Positions 25,103-35,563 are shown, numbered from the stretch's first letter. The stretch: DNA of 64,000 bases from Streptomyces sp. NBC_01276 (GCF_041435355.1 NZ_CP108443.1:1-64000), one strand, 5' to 3'. Numbers and translations: made by a program. Notes: a model not told the origin generated them from the sequence alone.

Positions 25103-26656
25103 CTAGATCACCATGCGCTCGTCGGTCTCGAACAGCTTCATCTCGGTGCGGGAGAGGATCAGCTGTACCGCGTGAGAGCCGCCGCCCCTGCCCACCTTCC
25201 ACAGGGCCCGGCCGCGCTGGGCCGCCCCCCAGGAGCCGATCAGGTCGCACTCGGCCGAGGTCAGACCGATCGCTTCGCGGGTGAAGGCGAGCGGGCGGGT
25301 GTCCTGGGCGAGCTGGATCCGGGTTTCGCAGCTGGAGATCAGGTCACGGGCGATGGCCACCGCTTCGGACCCGGCCGCGCCGACGCTCTCGAAGTCGGAC
25401 AGCCGGTGCGTGGCCAGGACCTGGATCGTGCCGGTGGCCCGGGAGAGGCGCAGGTCTGCGTCGATCTTCTTGACCATCGCGGCGCCGCCGGACCTCATCT
25501 GCCGCCACAACTCGTCACGGATGACGATCCGGGGGGCCTGCCCGGGCCGGTCGATCGCCGACTGCGCCCAGGAGGAGACGCACGAGAGCACCATCGCGAC
25601 GGTTTCGTCGCCGTACGGGGTGAGGGCGCTGATGTCCACGCTCTGGATCGGAGCCGCCCAGTCCAGGCCGAGGGACGTCTCCTCGTCGAAGAGCCCGCCC
25701 AGGTGTCCGGTGACCATGATGCCGAGGGCGGAGCGGATGGAGGCCATGGACTCCCGGGCCCGCTGGACGTCCCCGTCCCGGATCCGCAGCTCCCGCGCCA
25801 TCGTCTCCGTGGGGTCCCGGAGCTTGTCGTAGACCAGGGGAAGCGTCGGAGTGCGCAGGGACGTCGTCCCGTACAGCTCCCCGGTCAGGTCCCGGACAGC
25901 GACGTCGAGGGCCTCCTCCTCCTGTGGCTCCAGGGTCCTGCGCAGCTGCAGCTCCAGCAGGGCCTTGAGGAGGGTCAGGCGGCGCCGGTGGATCTCCGTC
26001 AGCCGGCCCCGGAGCACAGCGGGGTCGCGGATCCCGTCGAGGCCCTGCCCGAGCGGCCCTGCGTCGAGCGGATTGAGGCGGCCCGGCAGCCCCGGACCGA
26101 GCCGGACCGGCTCGACGCCGAGGTGGCGGCACATCGCCGCGTACTCGCCCTTGACGTCTCCGGCGATGAGCGCCTTGTGGCCGAAGGCCATCAGCCGCAG
26201 GGCGAGTGCCTTGACGTGCGCGCTCTTCCCCGAGCCGGGGATGCCGGTCAGCATGACGTTCGGGTTGGTGACCAGGCCCTGCTTCACCCACACGGTGGGG
26301 TGCGCGGAGAACGCCGCCGTCGTCAGCACGTTGTGGCCGATGTACGCACCCACCGCGGGCAGGCTGGCGGCGTGCAGGAAGGGAAACGCGCCGGCCGCGT
26401 TGACGGTGGTGGCCCGCACCGCCTCCGGGCGCGGGAGCGAGGCGGCCCGGCCTGCGAACGGCCCCTTCCACCCCTTCTTGGGAGCGACCCGCATGACCGA
26501 CGCGGGGTCTTCCAGCAGCTGTGCCTGCCGCCGCTCCTGAGGGCTGGGTGGCTCGGCCCGCCGGCTCGCGGGTACGGAGGCGAGTCCGGCCGCCTCCCGC
26601 AGACCGGTGTCGGCGAGAACGGTGTCGTCCGCGGCCTTGCGGCGGAGCAGCGCCAT
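25103..26656 (-). CDS. VirB4-like T4SS ATPase
   Basis: A 517-residue ATPase. Walker A is GIPGSGKS (138-145), preceded by VTNPNVMLT; Walker B is RIVIRDELW in the second half, where Asp-Glu fit. TGTIQVLATHRLSDFESVGA is the downstream sensor-like motif. There is no membrane helix. It is close to the C-terminal motor half of VirB4/TrbE, with the N-terminal half apparently supplied by the upstream gene. ATG 26656 overlaps the stop of that gene as ATGA, so translation is coupled. It would power assembly or transport at the inner face of the membrane. It is last in the six-gene minus-strand T4SS operon. Confidence 0.85.
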   Translation of the reverse strand: MALLRRKAADDTVLADTGLREAAGLASVPASRRAEPPSPQERRQAQLLEDPASVMRVAPKKGWKGPFAGRAASLPRPEAVRATTVNAAGAFPFLHAASLPAVGAYIGHNVLTTAAFSAHPTVWVKQGLVTNPNVMLTGIPGSGKSAHVKALALRLMAFGHKALIAGDVKGEYAAMCRHLGVEPVRLGPGLPGRLNPLDAGPLGQGLDGIRDPAVLRGRLTEIHRRRLTLLKALLELQLRRTLEPQEEEALDVAVRDLTGELYGTTSLRTPTLPLVYDKLRDPTETMARELRIRDGDVQRARESMASIRSALGIMVTGHLGGLFDEETSLGLDWAAPIQSVDISALTPYGDETVAMVLSCVSSWAQSAIDRPGQAPRIVIRDELWRQMRSGGAAMVKKIDADLRLSRATGTIQVLATHRLSDFESVGAAGSEAVAIARDLISSCETRIQLAQDTRPLAFTREAIGLTSAECDLIGSWGAAQRGRALWKVGRGGGSHAVQLILSRTEMKLFETDERMVI

Positions 26657-28182
26657 CAGAAGCCACCCCGCCGGTCGGGCAGGCCCTGGCCCAGGGGCAG
26701 CGCCCCGGCGACGAAGCCGACGTCCTGTGTTCCCCACATCCGGCGGAGTTCCAGGTTCGCGGCGCCCGCGTCCGCCTGGATCTCCGCGCAGGCGGTCTCC
26801 AGCTCGTCCACGTCCGTCACCGTCACCGACAGGATCGCCGTCATCCGCACCACGCCCTCACCGGCCGCGCGCTCCGCGTCCTGCCGGCGCGCGACCATCT
26901 CGGCGCGCCGCTCGTCCTCGCTCTCGTCCCTGCCGGTCTTCGCGCGCAGCTTCCGGGCCGCGTTCCGCTTGGTCGTCTCCCGCGCGAGTTCGGAGCGCGC
27001 ACGACGCGGCCCGAGCGGTTCGTAGACGAGGGAGAGGCTGCGGCGGGCGTTCGCCCGGGGCCGGAGCAGGGGCTGCAGGAACGTCGCGTAGACCTGCGCC
27101 TGGGGCCAACTGCGCACCTGGTAGGACACGGTCCAGGCGCCGTCGTGCTGGTAGACGCCCATGCCCGTCTCCGCGTACGCGGGGCCGGCGAGCTCGACGT
27201 CGACGCCCGGCTCCACGCCCGTCCAGTCGGCCGCGGCGGCGGCCGCCCTGCGGGTGGCGAGCATGACCTGCGCGTCCGGGTCGTAGGCGGTGCGGATGGT
27301 CTGGGCGACCCCGCGCGGGTCCAGCCACTCCTCCACCTGCAGGCTCGCGCCGGACAGGGCCTGCCCCATCGCGTGCAGTTCGCGTACGAGGACGGCGGCC
27401 GCGCCCGCCTGGCCGCCGCCGGCGCCCTTGATCGCGAGCCGGGCGCGACCGGCGGAGAGGGTCACCGACAGGTACGTCTCCCGGGCGGAGGCGGACGGGC
27501 CCGCGCCCTCCATCACCTCGGTGAGCGCGGTCACGGCGGCCGCCGGCGCGTCCGTGCTGACGTGCCGGGCGGTCCAGGACGCCAGGGCGGCACCGTCGTC
27601 CGGCAGCACCCGCTGGTGCACGCTCAGCCGCGTGACCGGGGAGTCCTCGGTGCAGTACGTCCGCAGCATCGAGGCCCACCCGGCAACGCGCGTGGTCTGC
27701 CGGTCGGTGTCGATCAGGGCCAGGCCCGGGTAGGTCACCCGGGCGACAGCCGTGTACGTCGCGGCGACCGGGTCGTGGACGACGCCGAGGTGGCCGCCCA
27801 GGCCGTCCGGTGCCTCCAGGATCCGCAGTCGGGCCAGCGTGCCGGGAAGGTCCATGGGCTGTTCGCCCGTGGCCTTGCTGTAGGGGGCGCTCGCCCCGCT
27901 GTGGAAGATGTTTCTGCGTGTGGCCACGGCGATTTGGTGCCTTACTGCGAGAAGGATCCATTCGTCGGCGGAGAGACCCATGACCCGGCCGAAGGCCAGG
28001 CCGACGAGGAGGAGGCTGACCGGAATGCAGATCAGGGCCGCCGTCCAGGAGCCCAGGTTGAGGGGCAGGAGCAGGAGCAGGGACGCCACTGCGAGCAGGG
28101 CGAACCCGGGGCCGCTCATGTGTCCGAACCATCCGCTGCGTTCGGACTGCCAGCCCCCGTAGGTGGGGTGACTCTGACTCAT
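26656..28182 (-). CDS. SCO6880-family/PrgI-VirB4N-like conjugation protein
   Basis: A 508-residue protein with two adjacent N-terminal membrane helices (FALLAVASLLLLLPLN and TAALICIPVSLLLVGLAFG), as in PrgI/VirB3. A long cytosolic domain follows that resembles the N-terminal region of VirB4 without a P-loop (ADEWILLAVRHQIAVATRRN, WASMLRTYCTEDSPVTRLSV, YQVRSWPQAQVYATFLQPLL). It matches the SCO6880-type proteins of actinobacterial T4SS. With the downstream ATPase it would form a split VirB3-VirB4. The ATG at 28182 directly follows the stop of the VirB6-like gene, and its own stop overlaps the next start. Confidence 0.8.
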   Translation of the reverse strand: MSQSHPTYGGWQSERSGWFGHMSGPGFALLAVASLLLLLPLNLGSWTAALICIPVSLLLVGLAFGRVMGLSADEWILLAVRHQIAVATRRNIFHSGASAPYSKATGEQPMDLPGTLARLRILEAPDGLGGHLGVVHDPVAATYTAVARVTYPGLALIDTDRQTTRVAGWASMLRTYCTEDSPVTRLSVHQRVLPDDGAALASWTARHVSTDAPAAAVTALTEVMEGAGPSASARETYLSVTLSAGRARLAIKGAGGGQAGAAAVLVRELHAMGQALSGASLQVEEWLDPRGVAQTIRTAYDPDAQVMLATRRAAAAAADWTGVEPGVDVELAGPAYAETGMGVYQHDGAWTVSYQVRSWPQAQVYATFLQPLLRPRANARRSLSLVYEPLGPRRARSELARETTKRNAARKLRAKTGRDESEDERRAEMVARRQDAERAAGEGVVRMTAILSVTVTDVDELETACAEIQADAGAANLELRRMWGTQDVGFVAGALPLGQGLPDRRGGF

Positions 28183-30111
28183 CTACGACTCCGGGGAAGG
28201 ATCGGTACCGCTGGGCGCCGACAACGGCGGTGCAGGTTGTGGCGGAGGTACGGCCCGACGGCCGACCGGTGGCAGCTCGTGCTCCTTCGGGATCTTCGCC
28301 GAAAGCACCTTCACACCGTGTTCGGGGTACTCGGGCAGCGGCTCGGGCGCCTCCCGCCTTGCGCGGATGCCCTCGCCCGTGCGCTGGGCCACGACGGCGT
28401 GCCGTCCGCCGGGCTGCCCGTTGTCCAGGCCCGCGTTGGCGGCCGTGTTGGCCATCCCCGACTCCAGGGCGTCCTTTCCGACCGCCGCGAGCTGGAGTCC
28501 GACGGTGGCCGCCGACATGGCGCCGGCGAACCCCTTCGTCCCGGCGCTGCCCAGCACGGACCCGCCGCCACCGCCGCCGCCGTCGCTTCCGCCCTCACGT
28601 TCCAGAGCCTTGGTGTAGCCGCTCCCGCCGCCGACCGATCCGGCGCCGTCACCCTGGGGGCCGCCGCTCCGTGCCGAGGCGGACGACCCGATCGAGCTCA
28701 TCAGGCCGGACATCATCGACGTACCGGCGCCGTTCGAGGTGAAAGTGATGAATTTGGCGAGGACCGGCCAGGAGAAGCAGGCGGTCAAGAAGATGACCAC
28801 ACCGACGATGACGTTCTGGATACCGGTGCTGTCACCCATCGCGAACAATCCGATCGTAAAGATCAGGACTATTACGGGTTTCATCAGGACCAGCGAGATC
28901 AGGGCGTTGCGGGCGGTAGGCCACCAGTTCTTACTGGAATCCGAAATCTCCCCGGTCAGGGTGATCGGCATCGTGACCAGCAGGATCATGATGCCTGCCT
29001 GCCGCATCAGCATTTCGACCCAGAGTGCGGCGATGGCGACGATGGTGATGACCCCGACCACGATGACCACTCCGACGGCAGCCGGTGCGAGAGCCTCGCC
29101 CGTGGCCACCATCGTGCCGCCGACCGCTGCCGCGCCGCCACCGCTCGCCAGGGCGGCGAAAAGCGTCCCGATCTTGCGCTGCATCGCTTCCGCCGCACCT
29201 CCCTCACTGCCGAAGCTGAAGGTGATCATCCATTCGGAGAGCTTGTCCGCGATCAGGAGTGCCTGCTGCGTGAAGAGCAGGTAGACGCTGGAGATGACCG
29301 CCCACTTGGCCAAGCCCGCCACCGCGGTACCGGCAAGCTCCCCTCGTTGCGAGATGGCCGTTTTGGAAAACTGGATCAGCATCAGGAAGGCGGCAACCAT
29401 CGCACTGATTGCCATGGTGATTCCCAGCGGCTTGCCGATACCCGTCTGATCAAGCTTGATGGTGGAGGTCTTGTTGAAGAGGTTGGCGAACTCGTTCAGC
29501 AGCCACACCACGCCCTCCCCGATGTACCGGGCAGCCTCCTGTAGCGCGTCGCTTGCGAACTTTGAGATTTTTCCGGCAACCCAGTCCGACAGGGTGGGAT
29601 TCAATGGGAATTCCTGCTCCCATTTATTCCGGCAGGCCTTGAAGACGCCGCCCTCGTTCACGCACTTGGTGAGGGCGGCATTCAGCTTCGGGTAGTTTTC
29701 GAGCTTCTGGTTGGCCTTGTTCGCCTCCTGCCACTTCTTGAGCGCCTTGAGCTCGAACTCTTTCTGCCCCTCCGCGTCACATTCGGCCGCTCCCGTGCCG
29801 TCGGCCCCTTCGCAGATGTCGCCGCCGGTGCCGACACCCGGGATTTCCCCCGGGTTGGCCGTCCGGCAGAGTTTTTGATCACGAACGGGGTCGACGTAGC
29901 AGTAGTGATTCTTTTGGTCGAGGCCGATCTGATAGCCGCCGCTGTTCTTCTGGAAATCCTTCGGAATGGGGTCGGGAGGGCCGACCTTGGAGTAGTTCGG
30001 GTCGTCCGCGGCCATGGCCGGCATCGAGGGCGCGCCCAGGCTGCACAGCAGCGTGGCGACCAGGACCGCCAGGACGCGCGCCAGGAGGTGACGAGCGGCT
30101 CTAGCCCTCAC
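28183..30111 (-). CDS. VirB6/TrbL-like polytopic T4SS channel protein
   Basis: About 642 residues from GTG 30111; an ATG at 30144 would add 11 codons and overlap the upstream gene by 44 bases. A signal peptide (LLARVLAVLVATLLCSLGAP, cleavage near AMA) is followed by an extracytoplasmic ~180-residue part with several cysteines. Then come at least six hydrophobic helices between about residues 220 and 470 (ITMAISAMVAAFLMLIQF, VVIVVGVITIVAIAALWVEM, NVIVGVVIFLTACFSW). A Gly/Ser-rich linker and Pro-rich cytosolic tail end it. The order matches actinobacterial TrbL/VirB6 proteins, which form part of the inner-membrane pore. Codon use dips in GC through the membrane core. Confidence 0.8.
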   Translation of the reverse strand: MRARAARHLLARVLAVLVATLLCSLGAPSMPAMAADDPNYSKVGPPDPIPKDFQKNSGGYQIGLDQKNHYCYVDPVRDQKLCRTANPGEIPGVGTGGDICEGADGTGAAECDAEGQKEFELKALKKWQEANKANQKLENYPKLNAALTKCVNEGGVFKACRNKWEQEFPLNPTLSDWVAGKISKFASDALQEAARYIGEGVVWLLNEFANLFNKTSTIKLDQTGIGKPLGITMAISAMVAAFLMLIQFSKTAISQRGELAGTAVAGLAKWAVISSVYLLFTQQALLIADKLSEWMITFSFGSEGGAAEAMQRKIGTLFAALASGGGAAAVGGTMVATGEALAPAAVGVVIVVGVITIVAIAALWVEMLMRQAGIMILLVTMPITLTGEISDSSKNWWPTARNALISLVLMKPVIVLIFTIGLFAMGDSTGIQNVIVGVVIFLTACFSWPVLAKFITFTSNGAGTSMMSGLMSSIGSSASARSGGPQGDGAGSVGGGSGYTKALEREGGSDGGGGGGGSVLGSAGTKGFAGAMSAATVGLQLAAVGKDALESGMANTAANAGLDNGQPGGRHAVVAQRTGEGIRARREAPEPLPEYPEHGVKVLSAKIPKEHELPPVGRRAVPPPQPAPPLSAPSGTDPSPES

Positions 30112-30901
30112 GGACCACCTGCCTCCACCCGTCCCGCCAGGCATAGGGCGAATCCGGCAGATAGGACACCGGGACGTGCGAATGCTTGACGTAGCCCGGC
30201 TGGTTGGTCAGCCGCCACCTGTCCCCCTGCCAGCGCAGGATCACGCTCGTGAGCTCGTCCTTGAGCGGTTCCTTGTCCGGCGCCCCGTCCGGACCCGTCG
30301 CGAACCGGTCGTAGGACATCCAGACCTCGACCACGGCGCCGGGCTTCTCGCCCTCCACCGGCAGCGAGGTCACATGGACCGCCTGCACCGTCGTGGTGAA
30401 CGTGATACTGGACGTGGTCCCGCCGGAGGAAGGCAGCCCGACCTGCTCGCGGAGCTTCCTCACCTTGGACACCTCTTGGTCGACGTAGCCGTCGGCGTCC
30501 GGGGAGGCCATCGCCTCCAGCTGCTGCCTCGCCTTCTGGTCGTCGAGCCAGGCGTACTCCTCCCACCAGTACACCGCGGCACTCACCGCGTCGACTGCCG
30601 AGTACTTGAATCCCGTGGCCACGCCGTCGGCATGGCCGGTCGGCTTGAAGAGCCGCATCTTGGGGCCCGTATCCGGCGTCTTGGACACTTCGCCCGAGCC
30701 CGACGGGGAGGCCGGGCCGGAAGGATGCGCCGGGGGCGCCGTCGTGGCCGGGGCTCCGGCGGCCGGAGTACCACCACCGTCGTCGTCCAGCAGAACGGCC
30801 ACCCCGTACCCGCCGCCGACCAGGACTCCGGCCGCGAGCACCCCCAGGCCGGCCAGCGTCAGCCGTGCGCGACGCGTCTTCGCGTCCTTGCCCTGACTCA
30901 C
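30101..30901 (-). CDS. VirB8/TcpC-like T4SS assembly protein
   Basis: A 266-residue protein with a short basic cytosolic start, one membrane helix (LAGLGVLAAGVLVGGGYGVA), a Pro/Thr-rich linker and an extracellular domain of about 170 residues. The domain reads YSAVDAVSAAVYWWEEYAWL, then ITFTTTVQAVHVTSLP and VILRWQGDRWRLTNQPG: the mixed alpha-beta NTF2-like pattern of VirB8 and TcpC. It would help nucleate the channel outside the membrane. The start overlaps the stop of the small TM gene (ATGA-type) and its stop overlaps the next start, so it is within the operon. Confidence 0.75.
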   Translation of the reverse strand: MSQGKDAKTRRARLTLAGLGVLAAGVLVGGGYGVAVLLDDDGGGTPAAGAPATTAPPAHPSGPASPSGSGEVSKTPDTGPKMRLFKPTGHADGVATGFKYSAVDAVSAAVYWWEEYAWLDDQKARQQLEAMASPDADGYVDQEVSKVRKLREQVGLPSSGGTTSSITFTTTVQAVHVTSLPVEGEKPGAVVEVWMSYDRFATGPDGAPDKEPLKDELTSVILRWQGDRWRLTNQPGYVKHSHVPVSYLPDSPYAWRDGWRQVVREG

Positions 30902-31203
30902 TTCTTACCGAACAGGTTGTACGCCATGAGGACCAGGGCCGACGTCGCACCGATGCCACCGGCTCCGACGAGCGACGCCAGCACGCCGGTCTTCCCCCGC
31001 GCGGCCAGCTGCGCGTTGCTGGAGTTGTGTCCGACGGCGATGGCCGCCCAGGACAGCAGACCGCCCAGCACCGCGATCGCGATGCCGACTCCGGCGGTCC
31101 AGCCCAGCACGGTGCCGACTGCGTCGTTCAGCTCGTCCGGGACCTTCGGCGTGAAAGCCGGGACGACGCCGTCGGCAAGGGTGAACGTGATGATCTTGCT
31201 CAT
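30898..31203 (-). CDS. Small two-helix membrane protein (pilin/VirB2-like)
   Basis: A 101-residue protein with two hydrophobic stretches (VLGWTAGVGIAIAVLGGLLS and TGVLASLVGAGGIGATSALV) joined by a polar loop. That is the size and hairpin topology of VirB2/TrbC pilin-type subunits, though no cleavable leader is obvious. It has no cysteines. It sits second in the T4SS operon, where VirB2-like genes often lie. Being a structural subunit is an inference from size, topology and position. Confidence 0.65.
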   Translation of the reverse strand: MSKIITFTLADGVVPAFTPKVPDELNDAVGTVLGWTAGVGIAIAVLGGLLSWAAIAVGHNSSNAQLAARGKTGVLASLVGAGGIGATSALVLMAYNLFGKK

Positions 31204-31215
31204 GGGAAATACCTC

Positions 31216-32085
31216 TTAGACAGGGACTGGGCATACGGGGCGCAGGACCGCCGGCTGCGGGGCCGGCGGGAGCGGTTGGCCCCAGGAATCGTGGGCGGCT
31301 GCCAGCACAGCGGACGCGATCCGTGCGGCCGCCTGCCGGGTGCGGGAATGGACGCGTCCTGTGCGCAGGCCACTGGCCCGCAGGTGCGCGTCGTAGGGAA
31401 GGTGGACGACCTCGGCCATCCGTCCGGAGAGCATCGTGGCCGCGGCCCGTACCACCGAGGGCAGCCGACCCTCTCCGGTGGCGACGAACACCGCGACGGC
31501 GCGGTGAAGGGGAACGCTCTCGGCGGACATGGCCATGACGGCCTGCTGCAGGGCCTGCACACCGTCGGCGGAGGCGGCGGCGCACAGCACCGGCACCGCG
31601 TACGGCAGTGCCAGCCAGCCCCGCGTCTGCCCCTCGGTCCCCGCGCAGCGGGCCGCGAGGAGATCGTGGGTGATCGGGTGCGGCGTGTCGACCACGGCCG
31701 CCTGCCACCCGCCGATCGCCGCCAGTTGGTACCAGGCGGCGGGCTCCACCGGCAGGTCGAGGGGTGGGGCGTTCCACTCCCGGCAGTCGGTCAGGACGTC
31801 CCAGCCGCCCATGGGCGCGCAGGCCGACCGGACCCGTTCCGCGGAGGCCGGCTCGGTCGGCGGAAGCACGGCGAGCCCTCCGCCGGGCGCGGTGACCCAG
31901 CCCGGCCAGGGCGACGCGAGGCGCGGGGCGGTGTCGAGCACCACCGTCTCGCCCACGGCCGCGAGTTCGGCCGCCAGCAGGCAGGCCAGCGTCGACCGGC
32001 CGGCCCCGCCCGTCGGCGCCAGCACCGGCACCATCAGGCGGGCGGCGGCAGGCAAGCCGTGCAAAAAATCGGTACGTTTCCCCAT
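31216..32085 (-). CDS. MinD/ParA-like P-loop ATPase of the T4SS operon
   Basis: A 289-residue protein whose ATG 32085 is chosen because a GGGGGG ribosome site precedes it by a few bases; ATG 32088 is nearly equivalent. The deviant Walker A APTGGAGRSTLA (near residue 23) and the following AELAAVGETVVLDTAPR resemble MinD/ParA ATPases, and WQAAVVDTPHP is the Walker B region. The signature first Lys of ParA is replaced by Gly. Such CpaE/MinD-like proteins head several actinobacterial secretion operons and may position or regulate the machine. It is the first gene of the minus-strand T4SS operon. Confidence 0.75.
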   Translation of the reverse strand: MGKRTDFLHGLPAAARLMVPVLAPTGGAGRSTLACLLAAELAAVGETVVLDTAPRLASPWPGWVTAPGGGLAVLPPTEPASAERVRSACAPMGGWDVLTDCREWNAPPLDLPVEPAAWYQLAAIGGWQAAVVDTPHPITHDLLAARCAGTEGQTRGWLALPYAVPVLCAAASADGVQALQQAVMAMSAESVPLHRAVAVFVATGEGRLPSVVRAAATMLSGRMAEVVHLPYDAHLRASGLRTGRVHSRTRQAAARIASAVLAAAHDSWGQPLPPAPQPAVLRPVCPVPV

Positions 32086-32097
32086 CATTCCCCCCAC

Positions 32098-32367
32098 AGA
32101 AGCGCAGCAAATAGTTGCATACGCAATTTCTGTCGCTCGAACAAGGGTGGATCAAGCGCATAGGAACCTTACATGCAACTTCTGACACCTCGACATGAGT
32201 GTCCGTTGACCTCAGCAGTTGGCAGAGATGGCATAGTGTCACGCATCATCTCGGACATTGCCCCGAGGGTCGTTCTGTTCGATACGACCTCGCGTCCACT
32301 TTGATGCAGCAAACGAACAAGTGGCCGCCGGGGGCATGCGCGGGCAGGGATCCGGGGGGATTGCTTC
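32098..32367. promoter_or_regulatory. Divergent promoter region of the T4SS cluster
   Basis: A 270-base gap between the minus-strand T4SS operon and the plus-strand hydrolase gene. It is AT-richer than its surroundings (for example ATAGTTGCATACGCAATTTC near 32110-32130), as expected for promoters. No perfect palindrome was found. Control of both operons from this gap is likely but inferred. Confidence 0.5.
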
Positions 32368-33494
32368 GTGGTGTCGAAGAAGTGGATTGCCGTTGCCGCG
32401 GGGGGTGCCGTCGCCACACCGGTGGCTGCCGGTCTCGGCATGGTGCTGCTCGTGGCCCTGATCGCCCAGGACGGAAGTCAGGGCGGAGGGCTGGGGGGCT
32501 CGTGGCCGACCGCGAGCAGCCTGAAGATCGGCGGCCAGGGCGGAGTTCCGCCCGAGTACGCCCAGCTCATCCTCGACGCGGCCGCCCGCTGCGATCAGGG
32601 CCTGCCGCCGGCGATCCTGGCCGCGCAGATCTGGGCCGAGTCGAAGTTCGATCCCACCGCGATCTCCCGTGACCCGGTCACCAAGGCACCGATCGCCTAC
32701 GGGATAAGCCAGTTCATCCCCGATACCTGGGCCACCGAGGGCGTGGACGGCGACGGCGACGGCGACCGCGACGTCATGGACCCCAAGGACGCCATCCCCG
32801 CACAGGGGAAGATGATGTGTGAGCTGCTGGGCACCGCCAAGCGGCACCCGGACTACAACGGCAGCGCGATCGAGCTGGCCCTCGCCGGGTACAACGCGGG
32901 CTGGGGCAGGGTCGAAGAGTACCGGGGAGTCCCGCCCCGGTACTTCGCCGGCGGGCAGACGTACGACTACGTCAAGGAGATCATGGCCCAGTCGGTCAAG
33001 TACACCGAGGCCACGCCTGGCGGAGCGGTGGACCTCCCGTCCGGTTTCTCCCTCCCCGCCGACACGCCGCCGCAGGTCCGTACCGCCGTGGCCTGGGCCC
33101 TTCAGCAGAAGGGCGGCTGGTACCACCTGGGCGGGGACTGCACCAATGCCCTCGGCAACGACGAGGACCACTGGTGCGACTGCTCGTCGTTGATGCAGCA
33201 GTCGTACAAGGCCGCGGGGATCACCATCCCCCGCACGACCTGGGACCAGATCTATCTGCCGATCCACGTGGACCTGGACCGGCCCAAGCCGGGTGACCTC
33301 GTCTTCAACCCCGGATCCGACGGCAACGAGTCGTCCCCGGGACACGTCGGCATGTTCATCGGCGGGGCCGGCACCGGCTTCATCATCGAATCGCCCCGTA
33401 CCGGAGTCCAGACCCGCATCGTGAGCTACGACAGCTGGCGCCACTCGACCAACTACATGACCAAGGTCACCGGTATCCGGAGGGTCGTGAACTG

Positions 33495-33498
<4 letters not shown>
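32368..33498 (+). CDS. VirB1-like lytic transglycosylase with NlpC/P60 domain
   Basis: A 376-residue two-domain cell-wall hydrolase. After one N-terminal membrane helix (15-33), residues ~65-205 form a lysozyme-like SLT domain with catalytic Glu91 in IWAESKFDP and the AGYNAGWGRV motif. A D-rich stretch (about 127-138) may bind calcium. Residues ~235-375 form an NlpC/P60 peptidase with Cys272 (DCSSLMQQSY) and His326 (GHVGMFIGG). It would cut glycan and peptide bonds to let the secretion channel cross peptidoglycan. It starts with GTG 32368 after a GGGGGGA site and is coupled to the next gene by a GTGA overlap. Confidence 0.9.
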
Positions 33499-34181
<683 letters not shown>

Positions 34182-34262
34182 CGCAGCCTCGCGCTCCGCC
34201 TCTGAAAGTGCTCAGCCAGGTACGGCGCTACGTGCCCATCTCCCGTGCTCCAGGGCGGTAGC

Positions 34263-34538
34263 TCAGGAGTCGTAGGAGAAGCAGACTCGCACTGCGAGGA
34301 GGTCACCCGACGAGTCCCGATCGGCGACCACGGGGAAGTAGCCGTCGCCCCAGCTCGTCATTGCACACAGCACTCGGGCATCACCGAGGTCCACAGATCC
34401 GGCCTCGACCGGCGAAGCACGTACCTCGCGCATGATCTGCCAGTGATGGGAGTGCGGTCGGAAGTCCACCGCCATGCGCAGTCCGGTCTCCCACGCGGCG
34501 GGCGCCCCCGTCATGCGAAGACCCGGGTACTCCCCCAC
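34263..34538 (-). CDS. DUF4241-like C-terminal fragment
   Basis: A 91-residue reading with MTSWGDGYFPVVADRDSSGD, then LLAVRVCF near its end. This resembles the closing strands of DUF4241 proteins, which typically show a SxWGDGxYPVxxxxDxxGE pattern. The N-terminal part (MAVDFRPHSHHWQIMREVRA) is not recognised. A full DUF4241 protein is much longer, such as the 241-residue one at 39450-40175, so this is probably a fragment or a small relative. Start uncertain. Confidence 0.4.
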   Translation of the reverse strand: MGEYPGLRMTGAPAAWETGLRMAVDFRPHSHHWQIMREVRASPVEAGSVDLGDARVLCAMTSWGDGYFPVVADRDSSGDLLAVRVCFSYDS

Positions 34539-34696
34539 GGCACGACCCGGCCGGAGCTCACACGCCCACCCCTGCTCCGGCTGTTCCGAGGCCGGAGGTT
34601 ATCGTCACGTCGGCCAGGTGTCCGTGCGCGGCTCGCATGGCCGCCGACTCGGCGCAGGCCGGCTGTTCCACCATCGCGACGCAAAGGCAGGACCCC

Positions 34697-35563
34697 GTGG
34701 GTACGGACCACGACTCCATCACCCTCGCCGAGGAATCGGGGCTCTGTCTGATCCCGCCGAACAAGGACGGACGGTTCGCCGTCGAGGTCTCGGTCTGGGA
34801 CGGTCCGACCGAGGAGGCCTTCCACGCCTTCGTCCGCCGCGAGGCGGCCTCGGGCGGCCTCCAGCGCATCGGCGGCGGCCCGGAGGCGGTCATGCGCGTC
34901 AAGGTGCAGCTCGTGCCCCGCCCCGACAACGACTACAACCCGAAGGCCGTCAGCGTGGCCGCGCCGCCCGCGTACGGCGGCACCGACCACGAACGGCACT
35001 TCGGATACATGTACGACCGCAACCTGGTGTCGCTCGGCGGTCCCATCCGCGGCCTGGCACACGCCACCGGACGGCCCGTCGGCTGCCACGCCCATGTGGA
35101 ACTGTACGAAGTCGACAGGGAGGAGTACCGGGAGAGAAGGGACGACCACGGGCCGGTCATCACCGTCTCCCGGAACCGCATGTACGGCTTCCACGGGATA
35201 CGCCTGGCACTGCCTTGGTGGGAGGACCTGCAGCGGATGGCCGTCGCGCACGTCCGAACGCTGGACCCGGGCCGGATCCTGCCTTTCACCGGGCACTGGG
35301 CTCCGTGGGTGCCCGGAGCCCGGCGACAGCTCACGGGCCGTACCGGGGAAGACCTGTTCCCGGTCACTCTGCGCATCGAAGGCGGGCAGTTGCTCGCCTA
35401 CCATGAGGACCTGCTGCTGGCCTGCCTGTGGCCGTCCGGCAGGGACTTCTTCGACCGCACCATGGAACGGGTGCGGGAGCTGGGCGGAACGGCTACCGCC
35501 TTCGCGGAGGACCACGAGGGTTCCATCAAGGTCTACGTCGAGGACATCCGTCCTCGCGCCTGA
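34697..35563 (+). CDS. HIRAN-like domain hypothetical protein
   Basis: A 288-residue protein from GTG 34697, with GGCAGGA 5 bases upstream; longer readings lack a site. MRVKVQLVPRPDNDYNPKAV at about 59-78 resembles the conserved strand-loop of HIRAN domains (vPxPxNpyDpnAV), which bind DNA ends in other proteins. The rest has FHGIRLALPWWEDLQRMAVA and later LFPVTLRIEGGQLLAYHEDL, with no known catalytic motif. It sits alone between the T4SS cluster and a gene-poor stretch. The HIRAN link is tentative because the similarity is short. Confidence 0.45.
   Translation: MGTDHDSITLAEESGLCLIPPNKDGRFAVEVSVWDGPTEEAFHAFVRREAASGGLQRIGGGPEAVMRVKVQLVPRPDNDYNPKAVSVAAPPAYGGTDHERHFGYMYDRNLVSLGGPIRGLAHATGRPVGCHAHVELYEVDREEYRERRDDHGPVITVSRNRMYGFHGIRLALPWWEDLQRMAVAHVRTLDPGRILPFTGHWAPWVPGARRQLTGRTGEDLFPVTLRIEGGQLLAYHEDLLLACLWPSGRDFFDRTMERVRELGGTATAFAEDHEGSIKVYVEDIRPRA

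Noticed and set aside
26521-29544. A 1007-codon open reading on the plus strand over the T4SS operon
   Set aside because: Antisense of the VirB4, SCO6880-like and VirB6-like genes, rich in Arg/Gly/His with no domain pattern.
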